Shown piece after piece: positions 1-11,100 of a stretch of 64,000 nucleotides of DNA. The DNA lies in assembly GCA_942490895.1 (NCBI GenBank), contig CALNZC010000069.1, positions 1 through 64,000 of the forward strand. Direction: 5' to 3'. The translations under genes were made by a program, and so were the position numbers. The notes beneath the pieces are model-generated. The model searched no databases. It worked only from the letters and a program-made list of their open reading frames with translations, and was not told the origin of the DNA. This stretch comes from JAGNXB01 sp942490895 (GTDB lineage Bacteria > Bacteroidota > Bacteroidia > Chitinophagales > Saprospiraceae). Position 1 is the first letter of the stretch. Each line of letters opens with the position of its first letter.

Positions 1-747
1 TGTGCTTCGTTCCAGATTTGTCCCGGCTATTTGCTAGCCAATGGTCAGTCCAGTATGGTCGAGCCAGGTGATGACGTCACCTTCACCATTACCGTGGTGA
101 ACCAGGGGGCCATCACTGCTACTGAAATTGAGATCACAGATTATATTCCTTCGAATATGACCTTCGCCACGGGCAACCATGTGGACTGGTCTGCTGTAGC
201 CGGTAAGGCAACGCGCACCATCCCTGGCCCACTGGCTTCAGGTCAATCGACTTCTATAGACATCATCCTCAATGTCAACAGTCCGCTGGCCTCCGGTACG
301 GAGATCACCAACTGGGCTGAGATCTCCGATGCCAAGGACACCAATGGTGTCTCTCAGCCGGATATCGACTCCAGTCCGGATGCTGCCAATGATGACCTCT
401 TTCTCGAAGACAACTACATCGATGGTGATGGTATGAATGGTGGCGATGAGGATGATCATGATCCGGCCTCTGTGTTTGTGCAGCCATTTGACCTCGCGTT
501 GGTCAAGACACTGGCCATCGGCCAGTCGAGCATGGTTGCTGCAGGTGATAAAGTCACCTTCACCATCACAGTCACCAACCAGGGAGCCATTGCCGCTGGC
601 AATATCCTCCTGGCGGATTATGTCCCAAGTGACATGACTTTTGACCTGTTGGACAACCCTGGATGGGCGTTGACGGGAACCACTGCAACCCTGTCACTGT
701 GCCTGGAACTGCGTAGCTCCGGGAGCATCCCATCGCAACAGATGTGA
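1..747 (+). CDS. Giant DUF11-repeat T9SS adhesin, 5' fragment (cut by window start and by a frame break)
   Basis: This is the upstream part of the giant adhesin that continues at 744-12935. The frame is open from base 1, so the true start lies outside the window. It encodes a partial first DUF11 (TIGR01451-like) repeat, a second repeat, and the beginning of a third. Each repeat begins near a FDLAL motif, carries VTFTITV-NQG in the middle, and ends in an Asp-rich stretch with DEDDHD. After about base 680 the frame yields residues unlike the repeat consensus and stops at 747. The consensus (TDVILTVNSPL) resumes in the frame of the next entry, so this is one gene interrupted by small indels rather than two genes. 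The first 30 bases also read poorly against the consensus (FQICPGYLLANGQ where FDLALVKTLANGQ is expected), so sequence quality at the window edge may be low. Confidence 0.8.
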   Translation, partial: CASFQICPGYLLANGQSSMVEPGDDVTFTITVVNQGAITATEIEITDYIPSNMTFATGNHVDWSAVAGKATRTIPGPLASGQSTSIDIILNVNSPLASGTEITNWAEISDAKDTNGVSQPDIDSSPDAANDDLFLEDNYIDGDGMNGGDEDDHDPASVFVQPFDLALVKTLAIGQSSMVAAGDKVTFTITVTNQGAIAAGNILLADYVPSDMTFDLLDNPGWALTGTTATLSLCLELRSSGSIPSQQM

Positions 748-3700
748 TCCTCACGGTCAACAGCCCGCTGGCGGCCAATACGGTTATCACCAACTGGGCC
801 GAGATCGCTGCGGCTACAGATAACGACGGCAATCCTCAGGTGGATATTGACTCCGATCCTGACCAGTCGAATAACGACAAGTTCCTTGTGGATAATGACA
901 TCAATGGAAATGGTAAGGAAGATGGTGATGAAGACGATCACGATCCGGCTTCTGTGACTGTTCAACCCTTTGACCTGGCCTTGTATAAGACTTTGGGCGC
1001 AGGACAAAGCAGTCAGGTCAAGCCTGGTGATAAGGTCACCTTCACCATTACTGTCCTCAACCAGGGAATGGTCGCCGCTGCGAATATTCAGGTGGTGGAC
1101 TATGTCCCATCGGATATGACCTTTGATATTGCAGATAACCCTGCATGGAATACCAATGGCAATAAGCCATACACCAATCTCGGGGTCACACTGAACCCGG
1201 GTGAGAGTACCACTACAGATATCGTACTGACCGTCAATGCGCCTTTGGCCGCCAATACCGTCATTCGCAACTGGGCCGAAATAGGTGCAGCTACGGATGC
1301 ATTTGGCAACCCACAGGTGGATATTGACTCCAAGCCAGACTTCAACAATGACGACCTCTTCCTGGAGGACAACTATGTTGATGGCAACGGTAAAAATGCA
1401 GGTGACGAAGATGACCACGATCCGGCAGAAGTCGTGATCGAGCCTTTCGATCTGGCACTGGTCAAGCAATTAGCTGTCGGACAGCCGCTGCAGGTAGCTC
1501 CTGGCGATCTGGTAACGTTTACCATTACGGTGACCAACCAGGGATTGATCCCAGCTGATAATATTCAGCTGACAGATTACATTCCATCCAACCTGATCTA
1601 TGAGCAAGGCCCGAATCCACTCTGGGCTGCTTCGGGAACAAAAGCGACTACCACCCTCTTTGGTGTTCTGAATCCCGGACAAAGTGTGTCCAGGAATATC
1701 TCTCTGCGTGTGGCCAGTCCGCTGCCTGCAAACACGGAGATCACCAACTGGGCAGAGATCAGTGGTGCAACAGACAACAATGGCAACCCACAGATCGATA
1801 TTGATTCTGATCCGGACGACGTGAACGATGACAAGTTCCTGACAGATGACTATATCGATGGCGATGGTAAAAACGGTGGTGACGAGGATGATCATGATAA
1901 AGCGATCATACTCACCAAAGTCTTTGACCTTGCTCTCGACAAAATACTGAGTCCTGGCCAATCTGCTGATGTAGAACCAGGTGACAAAGTATCCTTCACC
2001 CTGCGTGTCTACAACCAGGGCATGGTCGAAGCCAGCAATATCGAACTGACAGATTATGTCCCCACGGGCATGACCTATGTCCAGGCCGACAACCCGGATT
2101 GGGCGTTAGTTGGTGGAAAGCCGACGACAACGATTACTTCGATCCTGGCTCCTGGCAATCTGGTCTCACGTACGATCATCCTGACGGTCAACAATCCATT
2201 GCCAGCGGGCACCTCTCTCCAGAACTGGGCAGAGATCTCTGCGGCCACGGATGGTGATGGCAATCCTCAGGAAGATATTGACTCGAATCCGGATGCTGCC
2301 AATGACGATCAATATGTCACGGATAATGACATCTACGGTAACGGAAAAGCAAACGAAGACGAGGATGATCATGATCAGGAATCTGTTCAGGTGAAGCGTT
2401 TCGACCTCGCCTTGACCAAGACGCTTGATCCGGCTCAAAGCCCAGAGGTCATACCTGGCATGAATGTCAACTTTGACATCGTGGTCTATAACCAGGGTGA
2501 ATACGATGCCTATGATGTGACCATCACAGATTATCTGCCAGTGAACCTCAAGTTCAATGCAGCAGACAATACAGGTTGGACACTCGTCGGCGGAAATCCA
2601 ACATATACAATTGCCGGTCCGATCACACCAGGCAATTCAGTGAACATACCAATCGTCCTGATGGCCGATGCACCCATACTGGGGAATACGCAAGTGGTCA
2701 ACAAGGCTGAGATCTCGGATGCCAAGGACAATGACGGTGTTTCACAGATCGATGATGACTCTACACCAGACACCATTGATGATGACCTTGTCCTTCAGGA
2801 CAATGAGATCAGTGGCGATGGAAAAGCGGGTGAAGATGAAGACGATCACGATCCTGCTACGATCACGATCAAGATCTTTGACCTGGCCTTGTACAAGAAG
2901 CTGGCGCCATTCGAAGATATGATCGTCGAACCAGGCGATGTGGTGACGTTCAACATCTTCGTGGTCAACCAGGGGATGATCAATGCCGACAATATCGAAG
3001 TGACCGATTATATCCCTGTGGGTATGCAGCTGATGGATCCTACCTGGGTTCAGGTCGGACAACTGGCGACTAAGACACTGACTGCTGGCGTTGAATTGCC
3101 TGCAAATGGTCTTGCTCCAGGTCAGACGACCATGGTGCCGATCATGCTGAAAGTACCGAATCCATTGTCAGAAGGAACCCGACTGGACAACTGGGCGGAG
3201 ATCTCCGGATCAACGGATGAGGCCGGTTACCCGATGGTCGACTACGACTCTGACATGGATCAAACCAATGATGACACCTTCCTGATCGATGATTACATCG
3301 GCGGAGATGCCAAACATAAAGGTGATGATGAAGATGATCATGACCGCGCTTATGTGATGTATCGGGTCTTTGACCTTGCCTTGCGTAAGACTGTGGTGAA
3401 TGATTGTCCTGTCACACCTGGTGATACCATAGAATACCGGATCACCATCTTCAACCAGGGAACTGAAATGGTCACAGACATCGTGATCGTGGATACCGTG
3501 GCCGGAGGTGTGATCTTTGATAAGGATATCCAACTGTACGGTTGGGAAAAGGATGGCTCCAACTTCCGAGTCACCTATACGATCGATGAGTTGATCGCTT
3601 CTGGTGATTCACTGTCAGTCTCCCTGTTCTATATCATCAAGCCAGGCTGTCATGAATTGACAGATCTGATCAATATGGCCGAGATCCGCTCTTTCCGGGA

Positions 3701-6700
3701 TATGGGAGGTAAGATCCGAGACAATGAAGACATTGATTCTTCACCTGATCGCAACTTCTCCAATGACCTGGTCATGGATGACATCATCGACAATGATGGT
3801 AGTCTGGATGAAGACGACCACGATATTCAGATGCCACCGGTCTTTGACCTGGCGATCCGCAAGATCGCATTGGTTGACCTGCCAGTAGTTATCGGACAGG
3901 ATGTGGCTTATGAAATGACAGTCTTCAACCAGGGTAATATTGCTGCTTACGATATTTCACTGAAGGAATTCTTACCTGTCGGCTTTGAGCTGAGTCCATT
4001 GGACGCTTCCGGCTGGACAGATCTGGGAGGTGCGATGTTGAGCAATACAATTGCCGGCCCATTGCAACCCGATGATTCGACGAAGATTCAGGTGCTGTTG
4101 CGTGTCAATGAATTGGCACATACCGGTAATCTGACGAACTGTGTAGAAATCCAGGGTGCATTTGATGTCAATGGCAAGGATATGACGCCATTTGATTTCG
4201 ACAGCACACCGGACATGGATCCATTGAATGACAACCTGGTCGACAATGAGATCGATGAATGCACGACAGTTGACGAAGATGATAATGACAAGGCAACAGT
4301 TGAACTGTTTGATCTTGCCCTTCGGAAGACACCATATGAGCGCCAGCGCGTACAGTGGGGTGATGATGTGACCTTTACGATCACCGTCTTCAACCAGAGT
4401 CCATTGCTGAGTGCCCAGGATATCGCCCTGGTGGATTACCTGCCAACAGGTTTCTCTTTGAGCCCGAACGATGTTAACGGATGGGTCAATAGTGTGGCTG
4501 GACAGATCACCAATACGATTGCAGGACCAATTGCTGCTGGAGACTCCATGAAAATGGATGTAACTCTACGTGTGAACGTAGGTGCGCCAGGTGGTAACAC
4601 TGACAACTTTGCGGAGATCACTCAGGCCTTTGACACCAATGGCCGTGATCTGACGAACTACGATTTTGACTCCACTCCGGACAATGAGAATACTGATGTG
4701 ACTGTCGATAATGAAATCGATGAGCATGATCAGGGTGTTCAGGATGAGGATGACCATGATCTGGCACCGATCTTTGTCGAGATCTTCGATCTTGCCTTGC
4801 GCAAGACGACCGACCAGGTCGAACCTGTCCTCTATGGCCAGGATGTCACCTTCACCATTACGGTCTTTAACCAGGGCAATGTACCTGCTACAGACATTGA
4901 ATTGCGTGATTACCTGCCAAGTGGCTTCAAGATGAAGCCAGTGAATCTGGGTAATTGGACCATGAACGCCAGTACGCTGGGTTATTACAAAATCAATGGC
5001 CCTCTCGCTCCTGGTGATTCGACCAAGGTGGACATCATCCTGACTGTTCAGGAGGAAGCGTCTCCATTCGGTCTGTCCAACAGAGCGGAGATCGTGAAAG
5101 CGAAGAATGAGCTCGGTCAGGATCGTACGGGTGATGACATTGATTCCTACAATGACAGTAATCCGAACAATGACATCCTGATTGATGATGTCATTGACCA
5201 GCAAGCCAAGCTGAACCCTGGCGACGAAGAAGATGACCATGATGTGGCCACTGTACAGATGTTTGATCTTGCACTGCGCAAGAGCACTCCTGTCAAGAAG
5301 CCAGTCACAGTTGGTGACGATATCCTCTTCACCATCGAGGTCTTCAACCAGGGAACGGTCACCGCTCAAAATGTGACCATCGTAGACTATATCCCTGCAG
5401 GATTCATCCTCAGCCCGCTGGAAGCGGATTGGACGGATAATGGAAACGGTACGGTATCCGGTATAATGTCCGGTCCGATCGCTTCCTACGAATCCGATAC
5501 ACTGGATATCATCTTACGGGTTGCACCGAATGCTACGGCCGGGTTCTTCACGAACTTTGCCGAGATCACGGGTGCCCAGGATGACCAGGGGAATGACCGT
5601 ACAGATTTCGATGTGGACTCCACACCTGATGATGACAATACGAATGACGAATATGTCGATGATGAGATCAATGATGCGGGTGACTTTGACCAGGACGATC
5701 ATGATGGTGCTACTGTTGAAGTAGAGATCATCGATCTGGCTCTGCGTAAAGTAACCCAGTTCAAGGATTGGGCACCTGTCCAGATCGGTCAGGATGTGTC
5801 CTTCGCCATTGAGATCTTCAACCAGGGATCAGTGACCATGTCCGATATCGAGGTCGTGGATTACATCCCTGCCGGATTCGAACTGAGTCCTACTGATGGC
5901 AACAACTGGACTGTTGTGGGCAGCAATGCATACAATACGATTCCTGGACCACTGACCAGCGGACAGAAACTGTCCATCGGGATTGTCCTGCGGGTTACTG
6001 CAGCTGCCAATGCCACCAATTTGGTCAATGGTGCTGAGATCATCGGTGCCAAGGATCCGAATGGTGATCAGCGAGCCGATGATGATCGTGATAGTAAGCC
6101 GGATGAAGATCCAGGTAACGATGCTCTGGTCGACGATGAGATCCTTGAGACACCACCGGTGGATGAAGATGACCATGATGTCGAAGGTATCCCTGTATTT
6201 GACCTGGCATTGCGCAAGTTGGCTGATTTCACCGGTAAGGTGACTGTCGGAGATGACATTGACTTTACCATTACGGTCTTCAATCAGGGAACTGTTGAAG
6301 CGAATCAGATTTCACTGGTGGATTATATCCCTGGTGGTACAGATCTGAGTCCGATCGATGCGAATGGCTGGACGTCTAACGGTGTTCAGGCAACCAACCT
6401 CATTGCAGGACCACTCGCTCCAGGTGACTCCGTGAAGATTCCGATCACCTTGCGTGTACTGCCTTCAGCAGTTGCTGGAATTGCATACAACCGTTCAGAA
6501 GTCACAGGTGCTGTAGATGACCTGGGTGATGATATGACGGACAAGGACCTTGACAGTAAGCCGGACAACCTGGCAGACAATGACAATGTCAAGGACAATG
6601 TGATCAACGAAAATGGTCAGGGTCTGAATGATGAAGACGATCATGACCTGGCTCCATTTGAAATAGAGATCATAGATATCGCCTTGCGAAAGATCCTGGA

Positions 6701-8110
6701 TAAGGCCAACATGACCTTCCCGGTCAATGTCGGTGACGATGTGATCTTCGAGATTGAGGTATTCAACCAGGGCTCTACTGTACTGAAGAACATCACCTTG
6801 ATGGATCATTATCCTCCAGGCTTTGTGCTCAGTGTCAATGATGGCAATGGCTGGACAGACAATGGAAATGGAACAGCCTCACTGGCCTTCCCATTCACCC
6901 TGCCTGCTGGTCAATCTGCTACCGTAGGCGTGGTTCTGACCTTGGAGAAAAAAGTCGTTCTGGGCGAAATCCCCAACACGGCTGAGGTGACCTCGATGCA
7001 AGATGGCAATGGTGTAGACCGCAGCGATGATGATCGCGATAGCACACCGGATGAGGATAAGGACAACGACAATCTGGTCGATGATGAGATTTTCTCCGGA
7101 GGTGATCCGGATGAAGATGACCATGATGTAGCCACCGTATTTGTCGATGGATTTGACCTGGCATTGATCAAGAAAGTTGCCGATGCGCAGACATATCCGA
7201 TCAAGCCTGGTTCACCTGTCCTCTTCCAGGTAACGGTGTTCAACCAGGGCACATACGACGCCTTTAATGTCCAGGTAACGGATTATGTACCTGCTGGCTT
7301 GACGGTGACCGATGCCGCGTGGATTCAGGTTGGTGACAAAGCTACTTTGATCAACCCCGTCTTTGTGGCGGCTGGTCAGAGTCTGGTCATCGATCTCCAA
7401 ACCCAGGTAGAGGCTGACTTTATGGGCTTTGACCTGGTGAACCTTGCGGAGATCTCGTTTGCAGATGATGATAATGACCCACTCAATGGTCAGCCAGTCG
7501 ATATCGACTCTTCACCAGATGATAATGCCGGAGACGATATTATCGGAGGAGATGACATCACCGATGGCACCAATGATGATGAAGATGATCATGATCTGGC
7601 ACCCATCGAAATAGATCAGGACTTTGACCTGGCTCTGTATAAGGTATTGGCCAAAGGCCAGGACGCTTATGTGGAAAAAGGAGACACCGTCCGTTTCACG
7701 ATCTATGCCATCAACCAGGGCACATTAAATGCCTATGATGTCACGGTGAAGGATTATGTCCCTGCAGGATTGATCTATAAGACTGATTGCAATACGGCCT
7801 TGCAGACCTCCAATCCATATAGCTGGGCTTCTGATTCGACCTATACGATCCCGGGACCATTGGCTCCTGGTGATTCAACTGCAATAGATATCTTCCTGGT
7901 TGTTGACCCGAACACTTCAATGAAGAAGTTCATCAACAATGCAGAGATCATTTATGCGGATAACGATCAGGATCCGAATACTCCACCTTTAGACGATGAA
8001 GATTCTACGCTGGATGATGATCCGGATAACGACATCTTCGGTGGAGACAATATCACGGACAACACCAATTTTGACGAGGATGATCATGATATGGCGATGA
8101 TCTCGCTGAT
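31..8110 (+). repeat. Array of 17 DUF11-type coding repeats (first one partial)
   Basis: Tandem coding repeats of roughly 125-160 codons. Each has FDLAL near the start, a PGD-VTFTITV-NQG strand, a TDY-PSGMTF strand, NWAEI, and an acidic tail with IDS-PD, NDD and DEDDHD. Repeats near the 5' end are closest to each other; those after about base 3,400 are more diverged (FDLALRK type). The tail holds many Asp residues spaced as in calcium-binding loops, so calcium-dependent stiffening is plausible but inferred. The counts are my own from the FDLAL/IDLAL/IDIAL motifs. Confidence 0.85.
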
Positions 8111-11100
8111 CCCGACCGATCCTTGTAAGCTGGTGATGAAAGATGTACCTGCCGACGTCACGATTGAGTGTGATGCTGTAGGTCAACTGACCGATCCGGT
8201 TTATGTCACCTCTACTGGAGACTGTTGTGAGCCGATCGAGTTGACCCTGGTCACACAGACTGTCCAGCAGAGTCAGTGCCCCGAGAGCTATATTCTCATC
8301 CGCACATGGACTGCCAAGGATCAATGTGGTGAAGAGATCACTCAGTCTCAAACCGTCACGGTCAAGGATACGAAAGCACCTGTCTTCACAGCTATACCCA
8401 CCAACCTGACGGTTGAGTGTGATGCTGTGCCAGCTGCACCTGTCATCGGAGTGGATGTCAAGGCAACGGATAATTGTGATACTGATGTATCCATTACCAT
8501 TGCCGAGACAACCCTGCCTGGCCAGTGCAAAGACAGCTATACGATACAGCGGATATGGAAGGCTACAGACAACTGTGGCAACACCGCAACCATCCAGCAG
8601 ACAGTCACTGTCCGGGATACACAGAAGCCATTCTTTGTGTCTCTGCCACCTGATCTGACTTTGGATTGTGGCGTGCCTCCACCGGCTCCGGTCACACCTG
8701 AAGCCGCAGACAACTGTGATCAGGCTGTTGCCGTAACCTTCACGGAAACTATCACTGGCGCCGGAAATTGTATTTCCGAACCGGCAGTTACCCGTCAATG
8801 GGTTGCCACTGACAACTGTGGTAACACAGCCGTCTATGTGCAGAAGATCTATATCAACGACAATACAGCTCCTGTATTTATCGGCACCCCTGCGGATGTC
8901 ACCGTTGATTGCGACAAAATACCTGCAATCTGGACAGCTGTTACTCATGATGCATGTGACAAGGATGTCGATGTGGCCTTCAGTGAGCAGTTTGTCCCTG
9001 GCAATTGCCCGGGTAACTATAGCCTGATCCGTCGCTGGGTCGCCACGGATGATTGTGGCAACTCATCGACTGCTGAACAACACATTACAGCACGCGATAC
9101 AAAAGCACCTGTGATCACCTTTACCCATCCCGAATTAGTCGGTCTGGCTCCTGGTGACACATTGAAGTACCATTGTGACAACGCAACCATCTTCGGAATC
9201 GATGATGCTACGGTTGTGGACAATTGTGATCTCAACCCTGAGGTCAACTTCATCGACTTCCTCATCGAGGAAGACGGATGCAAGAAGCTGCTTTACTGTG
9301 AGTGGGTTGCTGTCGATCATTGTGGAAACAAGAGCACCAAAGGCTTCTATATGCTGGTCGGTGACTTGTACGCACCTGTGATCAGTGGTGTCCCAGCAGA
9401 TGTGACTGTGAGTTGCGATGCGACATTACCACCAGTCGGCACTCCGACTGCCAGTGATGATTGTGATCCAAGTCCAAAACTGTCTCTACAGGAGTCTACT
9501 CTGCCTGGTGCTTGCCCACAAGCATACACACTGGTACGTACCTGGACAGCAATGGATCTCTGTGGCAATGTGACCACCCGGAGCCAGAAGGTATCCGTAG
9601 TGGATAACAAAGCACCAACCTTCACAGCCAATAACCCACTACTCACAGGTAAGAAGAGTGGTGATGTGATCAAAGTGAATTGCAACAATGAACCTATCCT
9701 GGTGGCTGGGGACATGAATGCATCTGATTCCTGTGATCCAAACCCACTGGTAACGATCAGTTCGAAGTTCGTGAATGGCAACTGCCTGAGCGATGGATAC
9801 TTCAAGCGCGTGACCTACACCTGGACAGCGAAGGATGCTTGCGGCAATACCGCTTCCTTTGTCATCTATATCGATGTAAGTGATACAGAGAAACCTTACT
9901 TCACGTCTGTCCCTGCAGATGTCACCATTCACTGTACAGATCCGGAGCCGAACTCACAGGCAATAGCCAGTGATGTATGTGATAAGGATCTGACCATGAC
10001 GGTCTCCAGTTCGATCAGTCAGCAGCCATGTGGCTACCTGATCTATCGCACTTGGACGGCGACGGATGATTGTGGCAATAAAGCCACAGCCACACAAGTT
10101 GTGACGGTTACTGATAATCAGGCTCCAGTCATCATCGGTGTCCCTGCGGATATTACAGCCGATTGTGATCAACTGCCGGTACCACCAAACAATGTCAAGG
10201 CGACGGATGATTGTGATACCAATCCGAAAGTGACCTATAGTGAGGAAGTACCTCAGGGTGGATGCTTCGGAAGTTATACCATGATTCGGAAGTGGACAGC
10301 GACAGACAAGTGTGGAAACGTGTCAACCAAGACCCAAAAGGTCACGGTTGTAGATAGCGAGCCACCCGTCTTCACCAAGGTCCCCGCGGATGCGACCATC
10401 TCCTGTGAGCAAATGGTTCCAGGTGCCGGTCAGGCAGAAGCAGAGGATAACTGCGGTGGAAATGTGACGATTGTCTCTTCTGACGATATGACACCGGGTT
10501 CCTGTACAGACAGCTACTTCGTGATTCGCACATTTACGGCTACAGATGCCTGTGGAAACACAGCCACTGCACAGCAGAAGATCACGGTCCAGGACAAGAA
10601 GGCTCCGGTCTTCGTCAATGTCCCGGCCAATGTGACCATCGAATGTGACGATGCGATCAACCTGCCTGAACCGACTGTTTCGGACAACTGTGATCAGAAT
10701 GTCACCTTGACACACACCGAGAGTACCGCTCCTGGCCAGTGTGATCATGAATACATTCTGACAGTGACCTGGACAGCGACAGACAACTGTGGCAACACAG
10801 CTACTGCCAAGCAGGTCATCAAGGTGGAGGACAATACAGCACCGACCATCACACCAATACATCCTGCAATTGCTGGTGTACCAAGTGGATCTATCCTGAC
10901 CTTCAATTGTAATGAGGTGCCCGTGATGGATGCCGGTGATGTGGATGCCACAGACAATTGCGACAGCGATCCTGAAGTGGTCTTCACCGAGGTTGCAAAA
11001 TCAGGCGATTGTGATCAAGACGGGTATTATACCGAACTGACGTGTACCTGGACCGCTACCGATGATTGTGGCAATACTAGTACATACTTTGTCTACATCC

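Noticed and set aside
618..1469. Long antisense open frame opposite the DUF11 repeats
   Set aside because: It mirrors the repeat period of the sense gene, has no start context or known domain, and similar antisense frames appear across all repeat regions. It is a by-product of codon bias.
7989..8948. Antisense open frame of about 320 codons opposite the HYR-like array
   Set aside because: It repeats with the HYR period, is low in recognisable motifs and overlaps a strong sense gene completely.
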